Made by a program: the position numbers and the translations under genes | Notes under the pieces: model-generated | Told to the model about the DNA's origin: nothing | The model's database searches: none | What the model saw: only the letters and a program-made list of their open reading frames with translations | Shown here: positions 35,102-43,336 of the stretch, piece after piece | How positions within the stretch are numbered: position 1 is the stretch's first letter | Layout of the letters: every line of letters starts with the position of its first letter | Source: Terribacillus saccharophilus | GTDB taxonomy: Bacteria; Bacillota; Bacilli; Bacillales; Amphibacillaceae | NCBI GenBank assembly: GCA_900110015.1 | Contig: FOCD01000007.1 | Location: forward strand, 19,908-83,907 | Direction: 5' to 3' | Length of the DNA: 64,000 bases

Positions 35102-35128
35102 GCTTACATCAATATGTAAGCGCTTAAC
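35102..35128 (+). promoter_or_regulatory. Inverted repeat joined to a cre-like site before the carboxylate symporter
   Basis: GCTTACAT (35102-35109) and ATGTAAGC (35114-35121) are perfect inverted repeats around CAAT. The right arm runs into TGTAAGCGCTTAAC (35115-35128), which matches 12 of 14 cre positions. The start codon is 19 bases further on. Two regulators may compete here. Confidence 0.5.
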
Positions 35129-35146
35129 AAAAAAGGAGGCGATTGG

Positions 35147-36802
35147 ATGAAGTCTAGTATGCTGTCGGTATGGGAAGGGTTATGGCACGCGCATGATAGA
35201 ACCAAGCGGTTGCTGCTTTTCGCTGTACCAACCTCAAAGAATAAAGTGTCAGATCAGTCATCGGAAAGATCAGGCACTTCCGACAAAGAACCTCGAACGT
35301 ACAAACGTCCCCAGTTAATTGGATTGTTATTAGGCCCTCTATTGTTTTTCTCTGTCATTTTATTTTATTACCCCGAAGGATTGAGCTATGAAGGACGAAT
35401 GGTATTGGCTACGACATTGTGGGTAGCGACATGGTGGATCACGGAAGCCATTCCGATACCGGCCACTTCTTTACTGCCGCTTATTCTCCTGCCAATAACA
35501 CAAGGTCTTGATGGTGACACAGCAGCTTCAAGCTATGGAGATCCGATTGTATTCCTTTTCCTTGGCGGCTTCTTAATTGCTATGGCAATGGAAAAATGGA
35601 ATTTGCATAAACGGATTGCATTAAATATCATCAGTGTTGTCGGAACGAGTACATCACGTATCGTACTTGGATTCATGATTGCAACTGGTTTCCTCTCCAT
35701 GTGGGTATCTAATACGGCAGCGGTCATGATGATGCTTCCAATTGGGACAGCTATTATCTACCAAGCCAGTCAAGCTGCCAAAGCCAGTAAACAGGATATC
35801 AGGGAAGACAATAAGAAATTCGAAAAATCCCTTGTCTTCGCGATTGGATATGCGGGTACAATAGGTGGTCTTGGTACGCTGATCGGGACGCCTCCAAATA
35901 TTATCCTGGCAGCGATGGCAAGTAGTTTGTTCGGGGTAGAGATTTCATTCGGCGGCTGGATGCTGATTGCCGTACCGATTGTTATCGTCCTTTTGTTTTC
36001 GACATGGTTTTATCTTACGAAATTCGTTTTCCGAATTAAAATGAAGGAATTGCCTGGTGGAAAAGAGCTGATTCTTAAGCAAAAAAGGGATCTGGGCAAG
36101 ATGTCGTTCGAAGAGAAAGCCGTGCTCGCTGTGTTCACATTTGCTGCTTTCATGTGGGTCAGCCGTACTTTTCTTTGGCAAGAAGATGCTGTGTTGGAGA
36201 TCATCGCCATTCCAGGTATCAGTGATACGACTATCGCAGTCTTGGCAGGTGTAATATTATTTTTAATTCCTAGTCTGAATAAAAAAGGGCAAAGAATTCT
36301 TGATTGGGACGTTTCAAAAGAGCTGCCGTGGGGAGTTCTGCTTCTATTCGGAGGAGGATTGGCAATCGCAGCTGGCTTCACTAGCTCAGGGCTTTCCCAA
36401 TGGATAGGCGATCAGCTTACAGTCTTGGAAGGACTTAATATTTTTGTGATTATCATTATTTCGACAACATTAGTATTGTTCTTGACCGAGATTACATCCA
36501 ATACAGCAACTGCCACAATGATCTTGCCTGTAATGGCATCATTGGCTTTGGCTTTGGACGTTCATCCGTATGCCATCATGGTTCCGGCAGCAATGGCTGC
36601 TAACTGTGCCTTCATGCTGCCAGTCGGAACACCGCCTAATGCTATCATATTTGCATCTGGTAAAATTACAATAGCAGAGATGGTCAGGATAGGTTTCATA
36701 CTCAACATCTTTACTCTAATTCTTCTCATATTAGGAGTCTTTGCGCTTGTTGGTCCGCTATGGGGTCTTGATTTGAACATGTATCCTGAATCATGGAAAT
36801 GA
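35147..36802 (+). CDS. DASS-family Na+/dicarboxylate symporter (SdcS/CitT-like)
   Basis: A 551-residue membrane protein with about 11-13 helices after a hydrophilic N-terminal 55 residues. DASS signatures are present (TWWITEAIPIPATSLLPL, NTAAVMMMLPIG, GTLIGTPPNIILA, TEITSNTATATMILPV, GTPPNAIIFA). It should import dicarboxylates such as succinate, fumarate or malate with Na+. An AGGAGGCG ribosome site precedes the ATG. The cre-like site fits repression by preferred sugars. Confidence 0.92.
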   Translation: MKSSMLSVWEGLWHAHDRTKRLLLFAVPTSKNKVSDQSSERSGTSDKEPRTYKRPQLIGLLLGPLLFFSVILFYYPEGLSYEGRMVLATTLWVATWWITEAIPIPATSLLPLILLPITQGLDGDTAASSYGDPIVFLFLGGFLIAMAMEKWNLHKRIALNIISVVGTSTSRIVLGFMIATGFLSMWVSNTAAVMMMLPIGTAIIYQASQAAKASKQDIREDNKKFEKSLVFAIGYAGTIGGLGTLIGTPPNIILAAMASSLFGVEISFGGWMLIAVPIVIVLLFSTWFYLTKFVFRIKMKELPGGKELILKQKRDLGKMSFEEKAVLAVFTFAAFMWVSRTFLWQEDAVLEIIAIPGISDTTIAVLAGVILFLIPSLNKKGQRILDWDVSKELPWGVLLLFGGGLAIAAGFTSSGLSQWIGDQLTVLEGLNIFVIIIISTTLVLFLTEITSNTATATMILPVMASLALALDVHPYAIMVPAAMAANCAFMLPVGTPPNAIIFASGKITIAEMVRIGFILNIFTLILLILGVFALVGPLWGLDLNMYPESWK

Positions 36803-36811
36803 TGTTGAAGG

Positions 36812-36838
36812 GAGTCTGCCATTGGCGGGCTCTTATTC
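36812..36838 (+). terminator. Probable terminator after the symporter
   Basis: GAGTCTGCC and GGCGGGCTC can pair over 9 bp (two G-U) around ATT, followed by TTATT. It is weaker than most terminators here. Confidence 0.5.
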
Positions 36839-36854
36839 AGTGAAGGAGAGTACT

Positions 36855-37397
36855 ATGAAACATTATCTAGTGATTGGAGGAACTGGCATGCTCCAAGCAG
36901 CTGTCCTTGGCTGGAACCAAGAGGGACATGAGGTGACAGTCGTTGCCAGGACGAAGGAAAAACTTCGACGTTTATCCGAAAGTGCTGCCCATCCAGAGCT
37001 CCTACGAACTATACAAGCAGATTACCATCAGCTTGAAAACTTTCAAAAACAACTTGAAACTATTCCGAAGCCGGATATCATTGTCAGTTGGATTCACCGC
37101 AGCGGAAACAATGCAATACAAACCTTATGTAACCTTTATGGAGAATTAGAAAAGAGAGTAGCGCTTTTTCATATAAAGGGGAGCAGTGCGTATAATCCAC
37201 GACAGAACTATACACCGCGCTATACAGGTACTATCCAATATCATGAAGTCATTCTAGGCTTCCAGCTGAACGAAAGCACTTCCAGGTGGCTTACAAATGA
37301 AGAAATAGCAAATGGAGTTAGAGAAGCAGTTAAACTGCAGCAGCATCGGTACATTGTCGGAATAGTGGAGCCATGGAGTTCCAGGCCGAAATCTTAA
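36855..37397 (+). CDS. Short-chain dehydrogenase-like NAD(P)-binding protein
   Basis: A 180-residue protein beginning MKHYLVIGGTGMLQAAVLGW, a Rossmann dinucleotide-binding start with GGTGML. The rest resembles the short SDR-like proteins of Bacillus, and the Tyr-x3-Lys catalytic pair is not evident, so enzymatic activity is uncertain. ATG 36855 follows AAGGAGAG; an upstream in-frame start at 36822 lies in the terminator region and is not used. No operon partner is clear. Confidence 0.7.
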   Translation: MKHYLVIGGTGMLQAAVLGWNQEGHEVTVVARTKEKLRRLSESAAHPELLRTIQADYHQLENFQKQLETIPKPDIIVSWIHRSGNNAIQTLCNLYGELEKRVALFHIKGSSAYNPRQNYTPRYTGTIQYHEVILGFQLNESTSRWLTNEEIANGVREAVKLQQHRYIVGIVEPWSSRPKS

Positions 37398-37529
37398 TGC
37401 TACCTTTGTTTAGAAATATGAATTTTTTTCTTCTGAATTGTTCATAACTTATGGATTCTACCGATAATAGATATGTGCAACTAGGAAAATAGGTCTAGTT
37501 TTGCCCAAGGATTAACCGGAGGGTTCCCG

Positions 37530-37841
37530 ATGAAGGAAGCAAAAGATCAAGGTTGGGCGTTGGTGGCTAAGCTGATGAAGGAAGAAGAGAACCTTGCTGT
37601 TGAGAGTGGAGAGAATGGATATACCGGGCTTAACGGTAAATTTCTGACATTGCTCAGCATCGCTGTTTTCGTGACAAACGGAGATGAGCGTGCACTTCGC
37701 CAGCAATTCGAAGCTGCTCTCCTGTCCGGCATTTCTGTCCAAGAAATGATGGAGGCAATCCAACATTGTGCATTATTGAATGGGTTCCCGCCTTCGCTGA
37801 AAGCTATGTCATTATTAAAAGAGGTAGTAGACGACCAATGA
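37530..37841 (+). CDS. Carboxymuconolactone decarboxylase (CMD)-family protein
   Basis: A 103-residue helical protein. The segment QFEAALLSGISVQEMMEAIQHCALLNGFPPSLKAM closely follows the CMD fold core. The redox CxxC of AhpD-type members is absent: the corresponding stretch reads NGDERALRQQF. It is therefore not expected to work as a thiol peroxidase partner. It could be a decarboxylase-like enzyme or a non-catalytic member. It is monocistronic with a GGAGGG ribosome site. Confidence 0.75.
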   Translation: MKEAKDQGWALVAKLMKEEENLAVESGENGYTGLNGKFLTLLSIAVFVTNGDERALRQQFEAALLSGISVQEMMEAIQHCALLNGFPPSLKAMSLLKEVVDDQ

Positions 37842-37842
37842 A

Positions 37843-37874
37843 AAATGCGTGCAGATGATTCTGCACGCATTTTG
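37843..37874. terminator. Bidirectional terminator between the CMD gene and corA
   Basis: AAAATGCGTGCAG and CTGCACGCATTTT form a perfect 13-bp stem with loop ATGATT. It ends directly at the corA stop codon and can serve both strands. Confidence 0.85.
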
Positions 37875-38831
37875 TCATTTAAAGATATTGAACCAGCCTT
37901 TACGTTTGAAACGCCACAGCATTACAACGGCAATAATTGCCATCAGCAGCATTGCCACTGGATATCCGTATTTCCATTGCAGCTCAGGCATATTAGCAAA
38001 GTTCATTCCGTAAACACCGGCGATAAAGGTTAATGGAATAAAAATAGTCGAAACAATTGTCAGGGTCATCATGATAGCATTCATTCGATTGCTGTTGATT
38101 GACTCGTAGCTGTCTCGCATATCCGATGTGAGTTCCCTGTTGGAATCAACGATTTCCGTAAGTTTCAGCAAATGATCATAAATATCATTAAAATAGGCCT
38201 TTTGAGTTTGAACAAAATCGAATTTTTGGATGCTAAGCAACCGGTAAATCAAATCGCGCATTGGTGCAATTGTACGTCTGGTTCTAAGCAAATCACTGCG
38301 GATATCAAAGACCTCATTAATTACAGTTTGCGGTGATTTATGGCTTTCTTCATCCTCAATCTCGTTTAAACGATCCTCCATTTTATACAACGGAGGGAAA
38401 TAATCATCAACCAATTTATCAATCAGATGATAGACAATTTTCGACGGAGAATGTTCAGATGGACCTTCTTGCATAACTCGCTGCCAGACATGGTCCGCCG
38501 CCATTGATTCTTCTAGATGAAAGGTAACTATATAACGCTCTGAAACAAAGATATCCAATTCATCTGACACGAATGAATCATGATTCAGTTCATGAAGAAC
38601 GAGGAAATGGTACCCGTCGTATTCATCTAGCTTTGGCCGCTGAAGGAAATGAAAACAATCCTCGATCGCCAATGGATGGAAGTGGAAGATCTCGCCTAGC
38701 TTATTTGATTCAGCCTCTGTTGGTACACTAAAATCGACCCAATACCAGATAATTTCAGGACTGTTTAGTTCCTGATACGGCAGATCTTTTAGTATTTTTT
38801 TGTCACGTGTTATCGCTATGCTGCGTATCAT
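37875..38831 (-). CDS. corA: CorA-family divalent cation transporter
   Basis: A 318-residue protein. A long cytoplasmic N-terminal domain of alpha/beta and long helices is followed by two C-terminal membrane helices. The selectivity motif YGMNF is near residue 275. CorA pentamers import Mg2+ and sometimes Co2+ or Ni2+. The open frame extends upstream, but ATG 38831 has a clear GCAGGAGGTTG ribosome site and starts the conserved sequence (MIRSIAITRDKK). The C-terminus is basic (RFKRKGWFNIFK). Confidence 0.9.
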   Translation of the reverse strand: MIRSIAITRDKKILKDLPYQELNSPEIIWYWVDFSVPTEAESNKLGEIFHFHPLAIEDCFHFLQRPKLDEYDGYHFLVLHELNHDSFVSDELDIFVSERYIVTFHLEESMAADHVWQRVMQEGPSEHSPSKIVYHLIDKLVDDYFPPLYKMEDRLNEIEDEESHKSPQTVINEVFDIRSDLLRTRRTIAPMRDLIYRLLSIQKFDFVQTQKAYFNDIYDHLLKLTEIVDSNRELTSDMRDSYESINSNRMNAIMMTLTIVSTIFIPLTFIAGVYGMNFANMPELQWKYGYPVAMLLMAIIAVVMLWRFKRKGWFNIFK

Positions 38832-39111
38832 GGTACAACCTCCTGCAATATATAGCCACATTATAACGTATTCGGAGGCAGAGAGAAAACGACAAGCAGT
38901 GTGATTAAAGAAAAGGGCTATGGGGTATAAAATGAATATACAACCAAGCATAGTAACTGTAGTGAAATTGCTCAAATGCCATTTGTCTGAATATTTTAAA
39001 ATTTTATATGCAAAAGTATTGCGCTTTTGGATTGAATCTTTTATAGTATTCAACAACCTACAACAATCACCATTGCTTAGCCAGCCGGTTAAGCTGAAGG
39101 AGGACAACGAT

Positions 39112-39462
39112 ATGTCTGATAATCAAAGCTTTGTAACTGTTGGTGACTGGGTAACAGGACATTCGATAAACGATGAATTATTTACCGGCTTCGTGGAAGC
39201 AGTGAATGCGAAACTGAACACGGTGAAAGTATACGTAACAGAAAGTGATCATAAAAATACGATCGGTAAAACGATCGAAACCTTCCAAAGCAAGATCAAG
39301 TATTTTCCGCCAAGTGTAGATCCGAGCAGGGCACATCTTTTAAACCTTATTGATTTATCCCTTATTTCTGGGGATAAGGACTGGTTCTTGCAGCTGACAG
39401 AAGAATTAAAGATACTAGACGAAATGGAATCCGAGTCTAATCCAGAATATATCCCGAACTAA
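39112..39462 (+). CDS. IDEAL-domain protein
   Basis: A 116-residue protein. The C-terminal helical segment HLLNLIDLSLISGDKDWFLQLTEEL matches the short IDEAL domain found in Bacillus proteins such as YpiB relatives. The N-terminal half (VTVGDWVTGHSINDELFTGF) looks like a small beta domain. Function is unknown. AAGGAGGACAACGAT precedes ATG 39112; the longer upstream frame has no ribosome site. Confidence 0.75.
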   Translation: MSDNQSFVTVGDWVTGHSINDELFTGFVEAVNAKLNTVKVYVTESDHKNTIGKTIETFQSKIKYFPPSVDPSRAHLLNLIDLSLISGDKDWFLQLTEELKILDEMESESNPEYIPN

Positions 39463-39465
39463 CTG

Positions 39466-39492
39466 GACCGAGCAGATATTGCTCGGTTTTTT
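39466..39492 (+). terminator. Terminator after the IDEAL gene
   Basis: CCGAGCA and TGCTCGG form a 7-bp stem with loop GATAT, then six T. Confidence 0.85.
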
Positions 39493-39679
39493 ATTTTTAA
39501 AATTGAATAGCGATAACGGTTGGAGCAATAACGTGGGAGAAGTTGACGAAGGAAGAGGAACTATTTATGGAAATGATGAGCAGGATATTGTTGCCAGCTG
39601 ATTCCAAATAGGAGGTAATCCAATCTCTTGTAGAGAAGTTATGTATAGCCTGCATTCTGCTCAAAAAGGAGAGGGATTC

Positions 39680-40408
39680 ATGAAAAAGCTAATTATAAAT
39701 GCGGATGACTTCGGGTATTCTCGTGCTGTAAACTACGGTATTCTTGACTGTTATCAAAATGGGATATTAACATCAGCTACAATGATGGTCAACATGCCTG
39801 GTGCGGAACACGCAGCTGCGCTAGCTAAGGAGCATCAGAATCTGGGCGTCGGTATCCACTTAGTACTTACATGTGGGGAACCACTGTTAACTACTCATAA
39901 AACGATAGTCGATAGCATTGGTTCTTTCCGTAATCTAGCATTCTATCAAGGCTCCTATACAATTGATCGGGAGGAATTGAAAGCAGAGTGGCAAGCACAA
40001 ATTGAGCGCTTTCTTTCATTCGGGCTTACACCGACACATTTGGATAGCCATCACCATATCAATACCTATAAAGATATAGATGGAGTTTTCCTAGAGCTTG
40101 CCGACAAGTATGGCTTACCTGTCCGCCATAATATGAAGCTGCCAGCGAAATATGTCTCCACGGATAAATTTGAGTTGTCTCTAGAGAAAGCTTTGGCTGA
40201 TGAAGACTCGCTGCTAGAGATTTTCGGTGATGCAGATTCACTTGAAGTGATGTCTCATCCAGGTTATTTAGATAAAGCTATCTATACAGGGTCCTCTTAC
40301 AATTATCCTCGACTGGATGAAGTAGAATTACTCACATCCAGTAAAGTGGTTAATTGGCTCAAGCATAGTAAGAAGGTCGAATTGGCGACATTTACGCATA
40401 TCTCTTAA
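39680..40408 (+). CDS. chbG: YdjC/ChbG-type carbohydrate deacetylase
   Basis: A 242-residue metal-dependent deacetylase. The N-terminal LIINADDFGYS supplies the metal-binding Asp and HLDSHHHINTYKDI (about residue 123) supplies the His ligands. Family members remove one acetyl group from N-acetylated oligosaccharides such as chitobiose. ATG 39680 follows AAAGGAGAGGG; the frame extends upstream without a ribosome site. The 39493-39679 interval holds only short ORFs that I do not trust. No chitobiose transporter is nearby, so the substrate is open. Confidence 0.85.
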   Translation: MKKLIINADDFGYSRAVNYGILDCYQNGILTSATMMVNMPGAEHAAALAKEHQNLGVGIHLVLTCGEPLLTTHKTIVDSIGSFRNLAFYQGSYTIDREELKAEWQAQIERFLSFGLTPTHLDSHHHINTYKDIDGVFLELADKYGLPVRHNMKLPAKYVSTDKFELSLEKALADEDSLLEIFGDADSLEVMSHPGYLDKAIYTGSSYNYPRLDEVELLTSSKVVNWLKHSKKVELATFTHIS

Positions 40409-40421
40409 GACGAGAGAGCAC

Positions 40422-40658
40422 TCACCGCTCCCTCAACTGTATCCCGAAAAGGTCCTCAATCTTTTCATTCATAAACTGATAGGAAGCTTCAATTCCAGCA
40501 TTATAAAAAATAGGACCTAGTTCTTTGATGATAAAGTCGAGCAGCAGACCTGCGGCCAGGTCGCCTAGCTGCTCGTCTTTTTCTTGCTCAAAATAAGTCT
40601 GCAGGGAACTTATCATTTCATTGCGCTGTGTATCATTCAATCGGATTGGGTTTTGCAT
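40422..40658 (-). CDS. DUF2164 family protein
   Basis: A 78-residue helical, acidic protein. The pattern (MISSLQTYFEQEKDEQLGDL, then AAGLLLDFIIKELGPIFYNAG) is that of DUF2164, a small conserved family of unknown function. It is transcribed towards the deacetylase gene, with only 13 bases between the stop codons. Confidence 0.85.
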   Translation of the reverse strand: MQNPIRLNDTQRNEMISSLQTYFEQEKDEQLGDLAAGLLLDFIIKELGPIFYNAGIEASYQFMNEKIEDLFGIQLRER

Positions 40659-40745
40659 GTGTTTTCCCTCCGTTAGCTCATTTTCGTTTCATTATAGCAG
40701 AAAGTTCTGCTAGACTTTAGAAAAGGAAAAAAGGTGGGAGTAACG

Positions 40746-40964
40746 ATGGCAGAATTATCTTATGAGATAGTGAAAGAACTCGGAGTGCTATCCGTATCGC
40801 CGAAGGGATGGCAGAAGGAACTGAATCTGATCAGCTGGAACGGCAGGGAGCCAAAGTATGATATCCGGGACTGGGCGCCGGACCATGAGAAGATGGGAAA
40901 AGGTATTACGTTGTCAGCTGAGGAAGTCAGTGCACTGCGTAACCTATTGCAGGAGCAGGACTGA
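40746..40964 (+). CDS. YdbC/PC4-like single-stranded-DNA-binding protein
   Basis: A 72-residue protein (MAELSYEIVKELGVLSVSPK...) with the PC4-like fold pattern of the YdbC family: beta strands with WQKELNLISWNGREPKYDIRDW, then a C-terminal helix. Members bind single-stranded DNA and may act as transcription cofactors. An in-frame GTG at 40734 lies inside the AAGGTGGGAG ribosome site, so ATG 40746 is preferred. The uracil-DNA glycosylase gene begins one base after its stop, suggesting coupled synthesis. Confidence 0.8.
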   Translation: MAELSYEIVKELGVLSVSPKGWQKELNLISWNGREPKYDIRDWAPDHEKMGKGITLSAEEVSALRNLLQEQD

Positions 40965-40965
40965 C

Positions 40966-41598
40966 ATGCTGCCGGAGAAGTTAGTTCAGCTAGCCAAAGA
41001 GAGAATGGCTCCTTATCCGTGTGAAGGTTTTCTGCCCGGAAGAGGGCCAAAGCATCCGGTTCTTTTCTTTGTCGGAGAAGCACCAGGGGAGACGGAGATA
41101 CATAGCCTGGTGCCATTCAGCGGAAGAGCTGGCAAAGAGCTGGATCTATTTCTGGAGCGAGCTGCTGTGGATAGATCAGAGGTATTCATCTCGAGCTCAG
41201 TCAGAAGCAGACCTTATCAATATAAGACAAAGCAGATTCGCGGTGAGACTGTCACAAAAAAATACAACCGGACACCAACTAAGGCCGAAATTCTCGCCCA
41301 TGCACCTGTGCTCGATTATGAAATTGCCCAGGCGGAACCGGAAATTCTTGTGACCCTAGGTCGAATAGGGTGGGAACGGATAACCGGTTCGAAGGAGAAA
41401 ATCACAGAAGTTGCTGGCAAGCTGATAGAACAGCCGGTTCAGCAATTGAAAAGCTTGGAGGATGATTCTTTTATCCTTTCCGAGAAGATATATCGTATCT
41501 TTCCGACTTACCATCCAGCGTCTGTTTTTTACAATCCGGGACTGCGGTCGGTAATTGAAGAGCATGCCTATAAGATTCGCGAACTTCTGAACAGATAA
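40966..41598 (+). CDS. Uracil-DNA glycosylase superfamily protein lacking the Fe-S cysteines
   Basis: A 210-residue protein. Motifs of the family-4/5 glycosylases are clear: FFVGEAPGETE (about residue 36), FSGRAGKELD and PTYHPASVF near the C-terminus. The N-terminal region has only one Cys (YPCEGF), so the four-Cys iron-sulfur site of family 4 is missing. It probably excises damaged bases such as uracil, though specificity is uncertain. It starts one base after the ssDNA-binding protein gene, consistent with a DNA-repair pair, and a VOC gene follows. Confidence 0.8.
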   Translation: MLPEKLVQLAKERMAPYPCEGFLPGRGPKHPVLFFVGEAPGETEIHSLVPFSGRAGKELDLFLERAAVDRSEVFISSSVRSRPYQYKTKQIRGETVTKKYNRTPTKAEILAHAPVLDYEIAQAEPEILVTLGRIGWERITGSKEKITEVAGKLIEQPVQQLKSLEDDSFILSEKIYRIFPTYHPASVFYNPGLRSVIEEHAYKIRELLNR

Positions 41599-41609
41599 GG
41601 AGAGATGTA

Positions 41610-41969
41610 ATGGAAAAGGTCAACGGTAAAGTAATAGGGTTTGAATTAAACAGCCAAGATCCGGACAAGGCAGCGAGCTTCTACGCTAATGTTTTCGGCT
41701 GGAAGGTAGGTAATCCAGATTGGGGTTATCATGGGGTGGAGACAGCTGGAGGAATTGATGGCGGAATTAGTAAAGGCCCGTATGATTTTCCACATGGGAC
41801 AAGAATCCAGATTGAAGTTGATGACCTGGATAAAGCAATTCAAGCTGCTAAAGAAGAAGGGGCAGTGGTCGTTCGTGAAAAGATGGACTTTGATACTTTC
41901 TATCTCGCGTATTTAGTTGACCCAGTCGGAATCGGAATTGGACTGGTGCAGTCTATCTCCAAAGACTAG
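41610..41969 (+). CDS. VOC-family (glyoxalase-like) protein
   Basis: A 119-residue single vicinal-oxygen-chelate module pair (VIGFELNSQDPDKAASFYANVF...IQIEVDDLDKAIQAAKEEG...FYLAYLVDPVGIGIGL). Metal ligands cannot be assigned with confidence. Members are lyases, dioxygenases or resistance proteins; the role here is unknown. It starts 11 bases after the glycosylase gene, so it is probably the third gene of that operon, and a terminator lies downstream. Confidence 0.8.
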   Translation: MEKVNGKVIGFELNSQDPDKAASFYANVFGWKVGNPDWGYHGVETAGGIDGGISKGPYDFPHGTRIQIEVDDLDKAIQAAKEEGAVVVREKMDFDTFYLAYLVDPVGIGIGLVQSISKD

Positions 41970-42045
41970 TGAGAGGAGAAGACGCCTCATTCCAGGCTTT
42001 CCCACTTATTCCTTCGTTTCTAAACGGTCTTTCCCGCTTTTCTAT

Positions 42046-42088
42046 AAAAAAACAGGCGTATCAGCTGACTGATACGCCTGTTTTTTTT
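42046..42088. terminator. Bidirectional terminator between the VOC gene and mreBH
   Basis: AACAGGCGTATCAG and CTGATACGCCTGTT form a perfect 14-bp stem with loop CTGA, flanked by an A run on the left and a T run on the right. It can stop transcription from both sides. Confidence 0.9.
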
Positions 42089-43094
42089 ATTTTGCTGCTT
42101 TTTGCAGTTTAGTGATCATCTGCAGGGCACGACCTGTACCGATTGCAACGGATTCTAGGGGATTCGGAGCCAAATGAACAGGAACTGAGATCTCAGAAGC
42201 GAGCCATTGCTGCATTCCTTTTAGCAATGCGCCTCCGCCAGTCAAGATGACACCGTGGTCAACGATATCTCCGCTTAGTTCCGGCGGGCAGTCTTCCAAT
42301 GTCATACGAATTGTTTCGAGGATCTGCTCCAATGATTCTTTAAGAGCTACTTGTACTTCCTTAGAAGAAATTCCGACAGTCTTCGGTAATCCAGTTACCA
42401 TATCACGGCCGCGGACATCCATCATCAATTCATCATGGTCAATCAAAGCATAGCCGATTTCCATTTTAATCTGTTCTGCAGTTCTTTCCCCGATGAGGAT
42501 ATTGTACTGCTTACGGATATATTGGATGATTTCCTCATCCATTGAATCTCCTCCAATGCGGACAGAACGGCAAGAAACAACGCCGCCGAATGAAATAATA
42601 CCAACTTCACTTGTACCGCCGCCGATATCGACAATTACATTCGCAACTGGCTCATCTACTGGGAGGTCAGCTCCAATTGCTGCAGCAATTGGTTCTTCAA
42701 TCAAGTGGACGTTTTTAGCACCATACGATTTGACCGCATTATGTATAGCGCGTCTTTCAACTGAAGTACTTCCAGACGGTGTGCAGACAACGATAGTTGG
42801 TTTGCGAAGGGAAGATCCCATCACTTTGCTCACTTTTTTCAGGATTTCTTTCAATAATTGAGCTGTTACATCATAGTCAGCGATTACGCCATCTTTTAAT
42901 GGGCGAATCGGTACGATATTCTGAGGAGTTTTACCGACCATTTCTTTCGCTTCTGCTCCAACAGCAACGACGTTTTTTGTTTCCATATCAATTGCAACCA
43001 CGGAAGGTTCATTCAATACGATTCCTTTTTGTTTTGTATACACAAGTATATTTGCAGTGCCAAGGTCTATTCCGATTTCGGGATTAGAAAACAT
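42087..43094 (-). CDS. mreBH: MreB-like actin homologue MreBH
   Basis: A 335-residue bacterial actin, the exact length of B. subtilis MreBH. It contains the phosphate-1 loop [13 protein letters not shown], the adenosine region [12 protein letters not shown], and the MreBH-like stretches [19 protein letters not shown] and [12 protein letters not shown]. It forms membrane-bound filaments that guide side-wall synthesis; in B. subtilis it works with the hydrolase LytE. A minus-strand promoter with a WalR-like box lies about 200 bases upstream, and a GC-rich hairpin sits in the leader. Confidence 0.92.
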   Translation of the reverse strand: MFSNPEIGIDLGTANILVYTKQKGIVLNEPSVVAIDMETKNVVAVGAEAKEMVGKTPQNIVPIRPLKDGVIADYDVTAQLLKEILKKVSKVMGSSLRKPTIVVCTPSGSTSVERRAIHNAVKSYGAKNVHLIEEPIAAAIGADLPVDEPVANVIVDIGGGTSEVGIISFGGVVSCRSVRIGGDSMDEEIIQYIRKQYNILIGERTAEQIKMEIGYALIDHDELMMDVRGRDMVTGLPKTVGISSKEVQVALKESLEQILETIRMTLEDCPPELSGDIVDHGVILTGGGALLKGMQQWLASEISVPVHLAPNPLESVAIGTGRALQMITKLQKAAK

Positions 43095-43137
43095 TATATT
43101 TCCTCCAATAATGACATATTTCTACTATATTTATTCT

Positions 43138-43161
43138 CCCCCGTATAAGGCTTTATGGGGG
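43138..43161 (-). other. GC-rich imperfect hairpin in the mreBH leader
   Basis: CCCCC (43138-43142) and GGGGG (43157-43161) pair and extend inwards by three pairs (one G-U). Read on the minus strand, ACCCCC followed 13 bases later by CGGG loosely recalls a sigma-I promoter, but the -10 does not fit CGAA. No T tract follows, so it is not a terminator. Confidence 0.35.
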
Positions 43162-43290
43162 TAGATCTGTCAAAGAGCTAAAAAGCCGCTAAAATTCGAC
43201 ATAATTCATTCTATCACCTGGTATAGAGGTGTTAAAGAGATACCTTTATCCTAATTTGGTAGATTAAACTAATAAGTATAGGAGAAAAGG

Positions 43291-43336
43291 ATTATATAGA
43301 AGGAATAGCAGCAAGTCAATTTACAGATAGATTACA
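43291..43336 (-). promoter_or_regulatory. WalR-like box abutting a near-consensus sigma-A promoter facing mreBH
   Basis: On the minus strand TGTAAT-N5-TGTAAA (43336-43320) fits the WalR consensus TGTWAH-N5-TGTWAH. It is directly followed by TTGACT (43319-43314), a 17-base spacer and TATAAT (43296-43291). The transcript would start near 43284 and reach mreBH after about 190 bases. A further TGTAAC lies at 43356-43351. The rest of the 43095-43594 gap shows only the hairpin and the next gene's promoter. Confidence 0.6.

Noticed and set aside
39530..39640. Short ORFs with purine-rich upstream sequences between the IDEAL and deacetylase genes
   Set aside because: The 14-codon ORF MEMMSRILLPADSK and an AGGAGGT without a usable start are too weak to support a gene call.
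43145..43162. Sigma-I promoter for mreBH
   Set aside because: ACCCCC fits a -35 but the expected CGAA is CGGG; recorded only as a hairpin.
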